Source: Novymonas esmeraldas (lineage: Eukaryota > Euglenozoa > Kinetoplastea > Trypanosomatida > Trypanosomatidae). Taken from it: a stretch of 64,000 nucleotides of DNA. Of this stretch, positions 19,345-30,400 are shown piece by piece. The position numbers and the translations under genes were made by a program. Location: assembly GCA_019188245.1 (NCBI GenBank), contig JAECZO010000030.1, positions 1 to 64,000 on the forward strand, in the 5' to 3' direction. The notes beneath the pieces are model-generated. The model saw only the letters and a list, made by a program, of their open reading frames with translations, had not been told where the DNA came from and did no database searches. Every line of letters begins with the position of its first letter. Positions within the stretch are counted from its first letter, which is position 1.

Positions 19345-22300
19345 TCAGGAGCCCAGGCGGTACTCGGCACGGAATCGCGGTCGAAAGACGGCCAGGTCCG
19401 CGTCCTCTAGATCAGAGGCGTCGCTGTCATCGCGCACCTCGGCCTCGTAGGACACCGCCAACGCGTCGTAGCGCTCCTCTGCATCGGCGCGGCGGCAGCG
19501 ACCGTACTGCAACGCGAGAAGCTGATCGACAGGCGCGTGGGCCTTGCGGACCACCTCACGCTGCCGCTTCCTCACCGCAGACATCAGCACCGCCGCGGAA
19601 GGAGGGGCCGCTGGCTGCGCCTCACTCTCCTGCGCCTCTGCGCTGCCACCGGCTGGCTGGAGTGGGGCGAGGAGCGCGTCCAGCAGCGAGTTTGGCAGTC
19701 GCACACGCCACCGCTTGTCGCCAGCGATGTGCTGCTGCGCCGCCGCGGCGGCGTCATCGCCAGCCTTCGCGAAGGAGCCGTCCGCCGTGGCGCTGTCGCC
19801 GTCGTCGCTGCCGCCGTCCGCCGCCTCCTCCGCAGCGTGGGCCGCCATCTCGCGCCGCAGCTCTTGACCGGCGGCGCGGTCCTCCTCGTCCTCCACGTCC
19901 TCCATGGCGGCCAGAAGGTCGAGCGGGGCCGTGGCGGTGTCGACCGACGCGGCCGACGTCGTCGCGTCCTCGTCGAGGTCGTGGAAGAAGCTGCGCAGGT
20001 TGACGGGATCGGCGAGTGCGGCGAAGGCGGCGGCGCTGTCGTCGTACTGGTCACTCACGCCAGCGATGCTGTGGAACTGGCCGCCGCGGATGACCACGTT
20101 GTTGAGCTTCTTCCGCTCGCGTGCCTTGGCCAGGATGCTCTCCTCGACGGTGTGCTCGCTGATGAGGCGGTAGATGGTGACGGGGCGCGTCTGGCCGATG
20201 CGGTGGCAGCGGTCCTGCGCCTGCAGGTCCATCGTCGGGTTCCAGTCGCTGTCGTAGAAGATGACGGTGTCGGCGCCGGTGAGGTTGAGGCCGATGCCGC
20301 CGGAGCGCGTGGAGAGGATCATGCACGTGATGCGCGGGTCCGCGTTGAAGCGGTCGACGTACTGCTGCCGCAGCTCCGCCTTTGTGGCGCCGTCGAGGCG
20401 CATGTACGCGACGCCGATGAGCGCGAGAAACCGCTCGAGGATGTTCAGCATGTGCACGAACTGGGTGAAGATGAGGACGCGGTGCCCGTCCTGCCGCAGC
20501 TCCTTCATCGTCGTCTCGAGGAACTGCAGCTTGCCGCAGTCGTGGATGAGCAGACGCTTGTCGGGGAAGCTGAAGCTGCGCCGCACCTGAATCGGCCACA
20601 GCTCGCGCAGGAAGAAGGCCGCGTCGAAGCAGCGCCGCGGTGCGACACACCCACGCTGCGCAGCGTCCTGCGCCTTGGCCACGGCGCCAACGAGCGGCGC
20701 GCATGCCTCGCGGTCCAGCAGCGTGAACGGACGAGGGTCGGCGATCGGCAGGCTCCAGTGCAGCCGCGGCGGGTGCGCTGCCAGCACCGCCGGCACGTAC
20801 ACGCACACGCGCTCCACGATGGGCAGCAGCGCCACTGCGCGTTCGGCGACAGTGGGGCAGAGACGCGGGTGCTGCCGGGCCACCGCGGCCTGGCGCAGCG
20901 TCAGCACGCAGGTTGGCGGCACGTAGGTGTTGCGCGCCGCCTGCAACGCTTGGTAGCGCTGCTGCTGAGCGTCGGCGGTACGACGCCGCCGCTGCGCCGC
21001 CTCAGCGCGCGCCTGCGCCAAAACGCCAGCGTAGGCGGCAGCGAGTGCGGCGCTGCAGCCACCGACGGCAGCTGCATCCGACGCCGCCGCCGCCGCCGCC
21101 GCCTTGCACGGCTGACGCGCAGGGACCTCAGCGACATGGGCGGGGCGGAACCGCTCTGCAAACAGCGCCATCGCGGCTCCCGTCGGGGCGTCGTGGCGCG
21201 ACACGGCGGTGAGCACGAGCCACCACGGCACAGCCCCGGCGGCGCTGTCGCTGCGGCTCTCGTCATGCAGGGTCGTGGACGCAGGCACGCCTCGGATGTC
21301 GCGCGCCGCCTCTGCATCGTCGTCGTTCACGTCCACCACGCAGAGGCGTGGAAAGCGCCACCGGCCGCGGCCCTCTGCGCCTCGGCTGCTGAGCAGCAGC
21401 ACCGCACGCGGCACGCGCCGCACTAGGACAGCCTCGTGCCCCAGCACAAGCGGCGAGACCGTCGGCCGCTCCTCGAACAGGTCGGGGTGGTCGCAGACCT
21501 TGCGCAGCGCCAGCAGCACGCTCAGCACCCCGCCAGCGCCACTGCCGCCGCCGCCGCGCAGCTTCTGGCGCGTCTCGGCGAGCTGCATATAGTCGTCGTA
21601 CAAGGCGCGCTGCCGACGCGAGAGGTGGCAGAGCACCACCCGCTCCGTCTTGGTGGGCAACTGCGTCTCCACATCCTTCTTGAGGCGCCGCAGCATGAAG
21701 GGGCGGAGGAGGGACTGGAGGCGGCGCACGATGCCCTCGTTCAGCGACGTGCGGCCGGTGATCATCTCATCCATCGGGTTGCTGAACCACTCCTTGAACT
21801 CCGCGTTCGAGCGGAAGGCCGAGGCGAAGGGGAGGAGGAAGTGAAAGAGCGACCACAGCTCCATGATCGAGTTCTGCAGCGGTGTGCCGGTGAGCAGCAG
21901 CCGGTACTCCGCCTGCAGGTCGAAGAGCGACTGCCACTTGAGACTCATGAAGTTCTTCACCTGGTGCGCCTCGTCCAGCACGAGGAAGCCCCACGGCCGG
22001 CGGCGGAACACCGCGCGGTCCTGCACCACCAAGTTGTACGATGTGACGCACACGTGGAAGGCGTCCTCGCTCGTCCAGCCCTTGCGCAGCTGGTGGCGCT
22101 CCTTGGCGGACCCGATGTAGGTGAGCACCTTGAGCCCCGGTGCCCACCGCTCCAGCTCCGCCTTCCAGTTCAGCACCACCGTCGTCGGTACCACGACGAG
22201 GTGCGGCCCCCAGTCGTTGCGGTACTCGGCGAAGTAGCAGAGCAGCGCGATGGTCTGCACCGTCTTGCCGAGGCCCATCTCATCCGCCAGAATGCCGTTC

Positions 22301-23139
22301 AGGTTGTTCTCGTAGAGGTGCACCAGCCACCGCAGGGCGGAGCGTTGGTAGTGCCGCAGCGGCCGCCGCCCGCCCTCCGTGTCGAGCAGCGACAGCGCCG
22401 CCTCGATCGGTGCCCCATCGCCGCCGCCATCGCCGTCGCCATCGTCCCCGCCATCATCGCCGACTCGTTCCCAGAACGTCGTCGCGGCGGCGGAGTCGTG
22501 CGCGCTCTCGCAGCCCTCCACGTCCACCGAGGCGCTGGGCGAGGCGGACCCCGTCGCGCCGGCAGCGTGCCTGCGGGATGCCGCCGTCGCGCTGAAGATG
22601 CTCTCCAGCAGCTTCCGCGTCAGCTCCTCCGTCTCGCGGAGCAGGTCCTCCTGCTTGCGGCGGTCGCGCTGGTGCTTCATGACATCGAACTCGACCTTCG
22701 CCAGCTGCTGGTACGCATCGCCGCGCCTCGACCAGTAGCGGCGGATGCCAGCCGCCACACGCTCGCCGGCCCGCGCGCGCGCCTCGCGCTGCTGGCGGAG
22801 CTGCTTCTCCGCTCTCTCCCGCACCTCGAGGTGGTACCGAGTCAGGTCGCGGGCGAGAGCGTGGCGGACGTGCTTGAACTTGCGCTGCGACTGGAGCGCG
22901 GCCTCCCGCGACTGCAGCGAGGAGAGTGCGACGCGCTGCCAGAGCGGCAGCGGCACAGCGGGGGCGAGCGCGAAGGAAGGCGGGGGGAGCCGCTGGGCAC
23001 GGCTGCGCTGCAGCAGCGACACCAGCTCCGACATGCCCCGCTCCCCACCTTCGTCCGCGTCGTCGTCATCGTCGCACAGTGCAGCGGTGGATGAGACGAG
23101 ATCGCGAAGAGCAGCGCCGGTGTCCTCTTTTTTCATCAT
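19345..23139 (-). CDS. Snf2-family chromatin remodeller, SWR1/INO80 group
   Basis: A 1264-aa protein. An HSA-like helical segment (about 68-150, basic, RKFKHVRHALARDLTRYHLE) precedes the ATPase, as in SWR1/SRCAP/EP400; it normally binds actin-related proteins. Lobe 1 has DEMGLGKTVQTIAL (Walker A, near 283-296), the LDEAHQVKN box near 388 and LLLTGTPLQN. Lobe 2 has VLIFTQFVHMLNILERF near 888, STRSGGIGLNLTGAD and QDRCHRIGQTRP near 973, then VVIRGGQF as in SWR1. About 310 residues (roughly 555-865) separate the lobes, the split-ATPase insertion that defines the INO80/SWR1 group and docks RuvBL rings. A 250-residue acidic tail follows. It probably exchanges histone variants in the nucleus. SWR1 is more likely than INO80, from the HSA position and the motif after lobe 2. 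Two adjacent ATG codons begin the frame. Confidence 0.85.
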   Translation of the reverse strand: MMKKEDTGAALRDLVSSTAALCDDDDDADEGGERGMSELVSLLQRSRAQRLPPPSFALAPAVPLPLWQRVALSSLQSREAALQSQRKFKHVRHALARDLTRYHLEVRERAEKQLRQQREARARAGERVAAGIRRYWSRRGDAYQQLAKVEFDVMKHQRDRRKQEDLLRETEELTRKLLESIFSATAASRRHAAGATGSASPSASVDVEGCESAHDSAAATTFWERVGDDGGDDGDGDGGGDGAPIEAALSLLDTEGGRRPLRHYQRSALRWLVHLYENNLNGILADEMGLGKTVQTIALLCYFAEYRNDWGPHLVVVPTTVVLNWKAELERWAPGLKVLTYIGSAKERHQLRKGWTSEDAFHVCVTSYNLVVQDRAVFRRRPWGFLVLDEAHQVKNFMSLKWQSLFDLQAEYRLLLTGTPLQNSIMELWSLFHFLLPFASAFRSNAEFKEWFSNPMDEMITGRTSLNEGIVRRLQSLLRPFMLRRLKKDVETQLPTKTERVVLCHLSRRQRALYDDYMQLAETRQKLRGGGGSGAGGVLSVLLALRKVCDHPDLFEERPTVSPLVLGHEAVLVRRVPRAVLLLSSRGAEGRGRWRFPRLCVVDVNDDDAEAARDIRGVPASTTLHDESRSDSAAGAVPWWLVLTAVSRHDAPTGAAMALFAERFRPAHVAEVPARQPCKAAAAAAASDAAAVGGCSAALAAAYAGVLAQARAEAAQRRRRTADAQQQRYQALQAARNTYVPPTCVLTLRQAAVARQHPRLCPTVAERAVALLPIVERVCVYVPAVLAAHPPRLHWSLPIADPRPFTLLDREACAPLVGAVAKAQDAAQRGCVAPRRCFDAAFFLRELWPIQVRRSFSFPDKRLLIHDCGKLQFLETTMKELRQDGHRVLIFTQFVHMLNILERFLALIGVAYMRLDGATKAELRQQYVDRFNADPRITCMILSTRSGGIGLNLTGADTVIFYDSDWNPTMDLQAQDRCHRIGQTRPVTIYRLISEHTVEESILAKARERKKLNNVVIRGGQFHSIAGVSDQYDDSAAAFAALADPVNLRSFFHDLDEDATTSAASVDTATAPLDLLAAMEDVEDEEDRAAGQELRREMAAHAAEEAADGGSDDGDSATADGSFAKAGDDAAAAAQQHIAGDKRWRVRLPNSLLDALLAPLQPAGGSAEAQESEAQPAAPPSAAVLMSAVRKRQREVVRKAHAPVDQLLALQYGRCRRADAEERYDALAVSYEAEVRDDSDASDLEDADLAVFRPRFRAEYRLGS

Positions 23140-23787
23140 CTCGAGCGCAAATCGTCAAGTGGTCGTTCTATGTGTGCGTGTGTGCGTGTGCGTGTGGGAG
23201 GATGCTCGCTCGATCGTATGCCGAGCTCGAATCACGAGACAACACACACACACGCAACACACACACACACACACGCAAACGCACACGCCTCAGGGTGATG
23301 GCGTGCAGCGCTGCAGCGGTGCAGTGGCACTCACAGACGCGCCACCGGCAAACACGTGCACACGTGTCAAGCAAGCACACAGAACAACAAAAAAAAAAAA
23401 AATGACGAGAAGATCGGGATTCAGCAGGAGGAGCAGTAGTTGTCATCGGGAGCCGCGGAGAGGCTGAGTCTGTCTACTCCGGTGCAAGTGCGCGCATGGT
23501 GCACCTCCACTCACGGAGACGGAAGCGGCGCACCGGGACTACCGCAGGCAGTCCGGGGGCACCAGCAGCCTGGCAGGGCCTACAGAGGATGGAGGCCGAG
23601 CACCACCGCGCAGCCACAAAGACGGACGCGTGAAAGTGCAGTTGTTGTTTGTTTGTTGTTGTCCGAGAAGGATGTGTGTGAAGAGGATCATGCAGGGAGA
23701 GAGGGGAGAGATGGACACGTCTACCCGCTCACGTCGGTGCGTCTGTGTAGAAGAAAGAGGTGGTGAGCCGAGGGCGCAGCTGCCACA
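23140..23787 (-). other. Intergenic spacer / UTRs upstream of the SWR1-like gene
   Basis: No gene seen. A coding-strand T-run (about 23389-23402) followed by the first AG at 23330-23331 is a possible acceptor for the remodeller gene. CA repeats lie at 23241-23283. Confidence 0.5.
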
Positions 23788-26700
23788 TTACACACCTCCG
23801 CAAAGGAGACGCGTTGTCAAGACGGCCGTTGCGTCCGCGTGGTGCGTGCTCTTGCTCACGTAGTCCGCCAGCTGCAGCATGCACTGCTGCAGCCCGTTGC
23901 CATCGGCGCCGGACGCCGCTTCAGGAAGTCGGACAATCAGGTGCGACCGTGCCAGCGCGCGAAGCAGCCGACTCGCCTGCTGGCGGTAGGTGTGCCGCTC
24001 GGGGGCACCGGTGCCCGCCGTCTCCACCACCACCACCACGGCCTCTTCGCCTCCCCGCACCGCCGCTGCCCGCAGAAGCCGGTGGATGCACGCCTCGACA
24101 CACCGAGCCAGCCGCTGGAGGTCCTTCTTGTGGGGAAAGAGAAGCTGCGACATGGATGCGGTGCGGCTCGACTCTACGAGACGTATGACGCACTCCGGGT
24201 CGCTGGCCTTCGCCAGGCTCTCCAGGAGAGCATCACGCAGGTGGGGGACGACGTGCGCCTCGAGCTGCACCTGCGCCGGCGACCTCAGTTGAACCTCCGC
24301 GATGAGCTGCAGCACGTCGGCAGCGGCGCCGTACGTGAGACGCTCCAGGTAGACGAGGGCAGCGGGGAAGCGCAGCGCCGGCGTCCCGGATCGCACCGGG
24401 TGGGATGCGATGTCGTCCTCGCCCTCCTCCACCCCACCAACGTCCTCCGCGAAGACCAGCTGTACGCCGGCGTGTCTGGCCCGCCGCAACACGCGCACCA
24501 CCCCCGCCACGGCGTCCGGCGGCCCACCTGCTCGCACCACCTCGACAATGTGCTTCTGGTATCGGTGGCACAGCGTGGCGAGAAGGACGAGCGGCGCGGC
24601 CGCGCCTGCGTCTGTCCCCTGCTTCAGCACCGCGAGGGCGCGAAGCATCAGCGGCGACGTCAGAGGCGCGGCGGCGGCAGACGCGAGATCATCCCCCACG
24701 CGCGCCGCAGCAGTGAACAGCGCAGCCCCAGCGCGGTGCCCGAGCTGCGGCGAGCGGTTCACGTGAGACGCCAGGGCGTACAAACGCGCGGCGCGCAGCG
24801 ACGTCGCGGCCGCCGGCTCCTCGTCCACCGCACAGTGGTGGGCGGCAACGGCGCAGTGCAGCTCATGGAGGTGTGGCGGCACCGTCTCAGCCGCGGTGAG
24901 ACGCAGGGGACGCGCGTGGAGCCGAAGGAGGGCAGCGATCAGCATGTCGAAGTCGGAGAGCGAGAGTGCCGGCGCTGCGGCAGGTCTCTCATTCAGCTGC
25001 GGTACAATGGAGCGCACGATGGAGTCGAGCGCGGCGAAGGGTGGCAGGGACAGGGCCTGCTGCAGCTCCGCTGTGCTCGCATCAGGCGTCACCGTCGCCG
25101 TCGGTGCCGGAGTCTCCTCTTCCTCCTCCTCCTCCCATGCCGACGCGCCAGTCGCGGTGCTGCTGCGCGGCCCCGCCAGCCGCGCGTAGGCGTAGAGCAC
25201 CTCAACGTCGGAGCGGACGCTGCGACTCGTGGTGGGGACGGCGAGGTAACGACGGAGGAGACCGTCGGCGGCGCGCTCGAGCCTGCCGACGTCGTCGGCG
25301 CCGAGACGTACCTGCCCCCACACCGATGCGAGCGAGCGCAGCTTCCACGCCAACATCGTGGGCGGTGCGTCCTTCAGCAGCGGCACCAACTCGAGCAGCA
25401 CCGGAACGGCGGGAAGCAGCGGTGGCGACGCACGGCTGGAGTCGTGCGCACGCGACGTGGTCGCAGACAGCAGCCCCAACAGCGCACCTGCTCGGGCAAC
25501 GCAGTCCAGCAACGCAGTCACGAGGAAGGGGTCTGGAGACGTGACCGCGTCCGCGGCGAGGCCGCCGCCGCCGCTGGAGGTAGGGGCACACACACGCGCG
25601 TGCTCCGCCTCAACCAGGTTCTCTAAAACGGAGAAGCACAGCCGTGCCGCCGCACACCACACCTCGTGCGTGTCCTCGGACCCTGTCTCACTCTGCATGG
25701 CGTCGCTGATGAGCCTGTGCTGTTCGTGGTGCTGCAGTGGTTGGCCCAACACCGCCGGGGGACGTGGGAGTCGACGTGCCGGATGCGTCGCGAGGACCGA
25801 CATCATGTCAGCCAGCGCACCAGCCAGCTTCGTAGCATCGTACACGTTCAGCCGCACCCGCCCACGCTCAGCCGGCGCGGCAGACGCCACTGACTCGGCC
25901 TCCGCATCAGCGAGGGGGCTGAGAAGCACACAGGCGCGGCGCAGGTCCACCCTGCAGACGTCACACCCGCAGGTGTGTATGAACTGCACGTAGGCGCCGG
26001 CGCTCATCCTGCGCAGAGGCGCCCCGGACGCAAGGGAGGCGTCGAAGGCAGCGCAGAGCTCTCCGCTGATGAGCTGTGTACCAGCTCCAGCGGCCGCGTC
26101 CGCCGATGGAGGGACGAGTAGGAGCAGGTGCAGCAGCTGCCAGGCAACATTGCCGGACGCACGCGCGAGGAACGGCGCATCGCGCAGCAGAAAGGTGAGA
26201 CTCCGCACGAGCGTCTGCACCGACAGCCTCGACTGCGTCGCTGCCGGCGCTCTCCACCAGTGCGCATCGGCCGCGTAGCGTGCGGAGTTGGCGTAGAGCG
26301 CCACGTACGCCGTGTGCAGTCCTGCGTCGTCCGCGTGGCGACGCAGCAGCGTGTGGAGGAGGCGAAGCACATGTTCTGTCGCATCGGCCGTGCCGTCGGC
26401 GTGGCCCACCTTGGCGAGCACCACCGCAGCCTTCTGAGCCGTGCGAACGTTGGCGGACCTCACTGGCGGCGCCGACGAGGGCCGTGACGCGGCGGGACGG
26501 TGGTACTGCGCCGCTCCTACAGCGTCCAGCTCGCAGAAGCGCCGCAGCAAGGCACGCCGCACGACGGGGAGGTGGGACGACTGCGCCTTGCAGAGACTGT
26601 TGACGGCGTCCACCACGGACGCCGCCGACACCTCTGCCGGCGACGAGGCGAGCGAGAAGCTGGCCCTCTCGCAGATGCGCCTCACCTCTGGCCGGTTCAG

Positions 26701-26802
26701 CCGCAGCTCGCCCAGTGCCTTGATCAGCTGCAACGCGTCATGCACGTTGTACGGGGTCGTCACAGCCGCCGCCCGCCGCACTAGCTCAATGAGCGCTGAC
26801 AT
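23788..26802 (-). CDS. Large helical-repeat protein of unknown function, 1004 aa
   Basis: I do not recognise this protein. It begins MSALIELVRRAAAVTTPYNV and continues with helix pairs such as NVHDALQLIKALGELRLNRP and SVVDAVNSLCKAQSSHLPVV. This recalls the degenerate alpha-helical repeats (FASTK/OPR-like) of many trypanosomatid mitochondrial RNA-processing proteins, but no RAP or PPR signature is visible. It is Ala/Leu/Arg-rich with an acidic EEEEEE patch near two-thirds and a short Cys cluster HTCGCDVCRVDL. There is no membrane segment. The ATG at 26802 is below a very good splice acceptor, which supports this start over the open frame further up. Mitochondrial location is only a guess. Confidence 0.7.
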   Translation of the reverse strand: MSALIELVRRAAAVTTPYNVHDALQLIKALGELRLNRPEVRRICERASFSLASSPAEVSAASVVDAVNSLCKAQSSHLPVVRRALLRRFCELDAVGAAQYHRPAASRPSSAPPVRSANVRTAQKAAVVLAKVGHADGTADATEHVLRLLHTLLRRHADDAGLHTAYVALYANSARYAADAHWWRAPAATQSRLSVQTLVRSLTFLLRDAPFLARASGNVAWQLLHLLLLVPPSADAAAGAGTQLISGELCAAFDASLASGAPLRRMSAGAYVQFIHTCGCDVCRVDLRRACVLLSPLADAEAESVASAAPAERGRVRLNVYDATKLAGALADMMSVLATHPARRLPRPPAVLGQPLQHHEQHRLISDAMQSETGSEDTHEVWCAAARLCFSVLENLVEAEHARVCAPTSSGGGGLAADAVTSPDPFLVTALLDCVARAGALLGLLSATTSRAHDSSRASPPLLPAVPVLLELVPLLKDAPPTMLAWKLRSLASVWGQVRLGADDVGRLERAADGLLRRYLAVPTTSRSVRSDVEVLYAYARLAGPRSSTATGASAWEEEEEEETPAPTATVTPDASTAELQQALSLPPFAALDSIVRSIVPQLNERPAAAPALSLSDFDMLIAALLRLHARPLRLTAAETVPPHLHELHCAVAAHHCAVDEEPAAATSLRAARLYALASHVNRSPQLGHRAGAALFTAAARVGDDLASAAAAPLTSPLMLRALAVLKQGTDAGAAAPLVLLATLCHRYQKHIVEVVRAGGPPDAVAGVVRVLRRARHAGVQLVFAEDVGGVEEGEDDIASHPVRSGTPALRFPAALVYLERLTYGAAADVLQLIAEVQLRSPAQVQLEAHVVPHLRDALLESLAKASDPECVIRLVESSRTASMSQLLFPHKKDLQRLARCVEACIHRLLRAAAVRGGEEAVVVVVETAGTGAPERHTYRQQASRLLRALARSHLIVRLPEAASGADGNGLQQCMLQLADYVSKSTHHADATAVLTTRLLCGGV

Positions 26803-26948
26803 GGATGGAGCGATCCCGGCTACGTTTCTCTCTGTGCGCGAGTTTTCTGTGTGTGTGTCTGTGTGTGTTTGACGACCAGCCCTCTGCACACACACACACA
26901 CTGACAGACGTGCGCTTGCGGTGAGACCGCGAGACGGGCACGTAGAGG

Positions 26949-26986
26949 CTGCACCGCACGACACACACACAAAAAAAAAAAAAAAA
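26949..26986 (-). promoter_or_regulatory. Predicted spliced-leader acceptor for the 1004-aa gene
   Basis: Sixteen T on the coding strand (26971-26986), then GTGTGTGTGTCGTGCGGTGC and AG at 26949-26950. No other AG intervenes. The leader would be about 147 nt, and the site lies below all upstream in-frame sequence, so it fixes the start at 26802. Confidence 0.5.
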
Positions 26987-27048
26987 CCGCCGGCCGATGA
27001 GTTAACGTGAGGAGCACAGCGAACAAAGTCCACAGAGAGAGAGATGAG

Positions 27049-27069
27049 GTGGGATGGGATGGGATGGGT
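27049..27069. repeat. GGGAT pentamer repeat
   Basis: Four tandem copies on the plus strand in the spacer. It is too short and of the wrong unit to be telomere-like. Confidence 0.6.
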
Positions 27070-27474
27070 GGGAGACATCGACTTCATCAGACACGTGCGT
27101 CTCTCTGACCGAAGCCGTCCTGCGCCGGACGCTGCGGTGTGCAGCTGACGGCAGATGACGCGGAGGAGATGCGGGCGTCCACGCATTCAGAGCGGAGCGC
27201 ATCGCCTCACGCGCCTGTACCAGTGCCTGCGCCTGTATCCTGACCTGTGTATCCATATGTATGTGTGTGTGTGTGTGCTGATGCAGCACTGGTGCGCGAG
27301 CACAGCCCTCGGCTCCCTCCACCACCACCACTGCCATCACTCCCCCTCACGCCCCCGACCTCCTGCGTCGTCTCGCGTGCGTCTGCCTCTCGTCTTCCGG
27401 CACTCTCATCCGCCGCACGCACACGGAGAAAGAAAGAGAGAGCGACACGTGCACACACACAATCCCTCTCCCTC

Positions 27475-30400
27475 TCAGCTCAACAGTTCAACGCCTTGGC
27501 CCACCACCGCCACATGTGTTCGGTGGAAGACTCGTCCGTCAGACGGCGCCTCGACCATGACGGCGGCCCCGCTCACGCACCGCACATTCACACGCTGCGC
27601 ACGCAGACACCGCCAGTCGCCGCGCTGCGCCGCCTCCGGGTCGAACTCCAGGAGACGCTCCTCCGTGACCACCACAATTGGAAGCGACAGCGCAGGCCAG
27701 CGCACGCTGCGGCCGGCGGTGAGACCGGTGGACACGCTGCAGAGCATGTGTATCGTGGCAGACCGCAGCACTCTGGCCGAGCATGTCGTCACCGTGAGCG
27801 CAAGGACGTGCGCCACCCCGGAGTCGTGCACCGCCGCGAACCGCCACCGCTGGGCGTCGGCGGCGTCTGCGCCAGGGCAGGCCGCATCCGTCAGCTGGTG
27901 CAGCTCGCTGACAGCATTCACGCACGACGCCTCGAGTCGCACGCGGTCGTGCACGGTGTGTGTCGCGGCGCTCATCGCGTAGACCACGCCGCTGGTGTCC
28001 CCGGCCACGACGAGGTCCGCCGCCGCACTCACGCACATGATGGGCCGCGGCTGCTCGTCGTCGAGCCCACCTTGCCAGGTGAGAACAAGCACCGCCGTCG
28101 CAGCCGACGTGTCGGCGCCGCCCGCCTCGACAGCGTCGTCGCCGTCGCGCACGCAGAAGAACAGCACCGTGCCATCGCTGCTGCCCACGACAAACTCGTC
28201 CTCTCCGAGTGCCGCCACCGCCATGAAGCGGGGGATGCGGCTGGTGTGCGCGGGCGACGCCGACGCCGACGCAGCGCATCGCCCGCGTTGCCGCTCGTGT
28301 CGTGCGCGGCCGATGCGGCGTGCGCCTGCTACGCTGCCCTCGACAGGCGCAGGTGCGGCCCGTGAGTGGAGCTCGCCCGCTACCACCGCCGTCGCCGCCG
28401 CCGCCGCGGTGGGCGACTGCTGTAGACCGTCGCTGCCACACCACCAGTCGAGCAGCTGCAGCGGGCTGTGCACCACATCCGCGGCCCACAGGTTCACCAT
28501 GGCGCCACCGCCGACCGAGACGAAGCGCAGCTCCGCCTGCGCCTCGGTGCGCGGCAGCACTGCCAGCGCCAGCACGTTGGAGTGATGCGCGCCGCAGACG
28601 CTCAGCGGAGTGCCGAGGCTGTCGCGGCCCCCCGCCACCGCCGACGAGGACAACGGCACAGGCAGGAGAGAGAGGCTGCTGTCCTCATTCCCAAGCAAAA
28701 CACAACACAGCGGCGCGGCGGCGTAGGCGGCGCAGGTGAAGTCCTTCCCAGGCAGACCAGCGCCGTGCAGACGCGCCGTCTGGCCGCCGCCGCCGCACTG
28801 CTGTAGTGGTGGTGGCGGCGCCGGCGACGGCAGCAGCACCGCCAGACTGGGCTGCACCACCACCCGCACCACCGTGTGCCCGTCGGAGCAGTGCGCGAAG
28901 AACGCCGCCGCCGGGCCTCCGCCGGCGCGGCACCGTGCGACGAGCAGCCGCGGCGCGCGGACGTCGCCGACGCTCCCCACCGGCACCCACGAGGACTGCG
29001 CCGGGACGCGGTGGAGTACGGAGACGACGGTGCCGCACTGCACCACCCACAGAGACGGCGACACGGCGAGCACAGACGAGACGTCGAAGGGAAGGCGCAG
29101 CGGCTCTCGCGCGCGCGCCGGCAGCGCAACTGCCTTCAATGCCGCCGCCGCCGCCGCCCTCGCGTCCTTCGCTGAGGAGCGGGGCAGATACACGAACTCC
29201 ACCACGCCACCCGTTCCGGCGACTGTCAGCAGCGTCGTGGGCGATGCCGAGCCTCCATCAGTCGCGCCACCAGCTGCGCTCACCTCTGCGCACATGGCAA
29301 CGATCGCCACGCGCAGATGCTCCGCAAACACGTAGCGGTGGACATCCGCCACCGCCACGAGCGATGCGGCGGCGGCGCCAGCAGAGAAGTGCTCCACAGT
29401 GCACCGCGTACCGAGCAGACACCCGTTCCGGTCGCCGAGCAGCAGCCAGCACGAGATCACACCGGCACCGACGGCACCGACGCACGCTGGGACAAGCGCG
29501 ACCGCGGTGGTGAGGGCGCCGGGGCAGTCGGTGTAGACGCCAACGGTGTGCCACTCGGCGTGCGCACGCAGCGCCACCGGAGTGGCAGAAGCGGCGTGAG
29601 CGACGCCGGCGGCCCCGCCGTCGTTACTTTCATTTAAGTCGAGATGAGACAGCACCAGCTGCAGTCTCGAGAGCACTACCGTGCGTCGGACATGACTCGT
29701 GGCGACGAGGAACTCGTTGAGCGTCGCGTCGGTGGCCACTCCCACAGCGGCCGACACCGCGGACTGCTCGGACGACACCTGCAGCGGCGCCACGTGTGTT
29801 ATCTTCCCAAAGGAGTGCACCACCCACGTGCCTCTGCGCCGCTCACGATCCCCTGCGGTGGAGGCAGCAGCGACGGCGCAGACAGGACGAGAGCCGCGGA
29901 GGCCGGCGCCAGCGCAGGAGTAGGGCACCACGCCGAGAGCACCCGTCGTGGTGCCGATCAACGCGCAGCCAACGGACACGACGTGCAGCTCCTGAAGGAC
30001 AGAGGCGCGGCAGCACGCGGCGACGCTCTCCAGCGCCACCGGCATGCCCAAGTCCGCCGGTGCAGTCTCGACACGCGTCGGAGCCGCAACGTTGGGGTGG
30101 GGCATCCACCAGCTGCGCACCGGAGGTCCATCGCACCGCACGCACAGCGCACGGCCGGTGCAGGCGAGGAGACGACCCTCTGCGTCCACGTGCACGACGC
30201 GCACTTGATCGAGCCTGGAGGACGAGGAGCCGGGGGAGCACCCCATCGCAGGTGGTCCTCCCGCTGCCGTGATGCTGCCTGAGCCACAGTGGTCGGCAGC
30301 TTTGGTGGGAACAGGGGGCTCGAGAAGTAACTGGTCGGTGCGCAAGTGCGCCGACGTGCCGGCGTCGGCCACCTCCGCCGTCCCCTCCCCCTCCTCCTCC

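Larger units (their letters stand above)
26803..27474 (-). other. Intergenic spacer / UTRs upstream of the 1004-aa gene
   Basis: No gene seen. It contains a T16 tract on the coding strand, a splice acceptor, and a short GGGAT pentamer repeat at 27049-27069. The upper part should be the 3' UTR of the WD40 gene. Confidence 0.55.

Noticed and set aside
19537-21426. 629-codon plus-strand open frame opposite the SWR1-like gene
   Set aside because: Antisense shadow; composition typical of reversed GC-rich coding sequence.
27049-27069. Telomere-like repeat
   Set aside because: The unit is GGGAT, not TTAGGG, and only four copies occur in an interior spacer.
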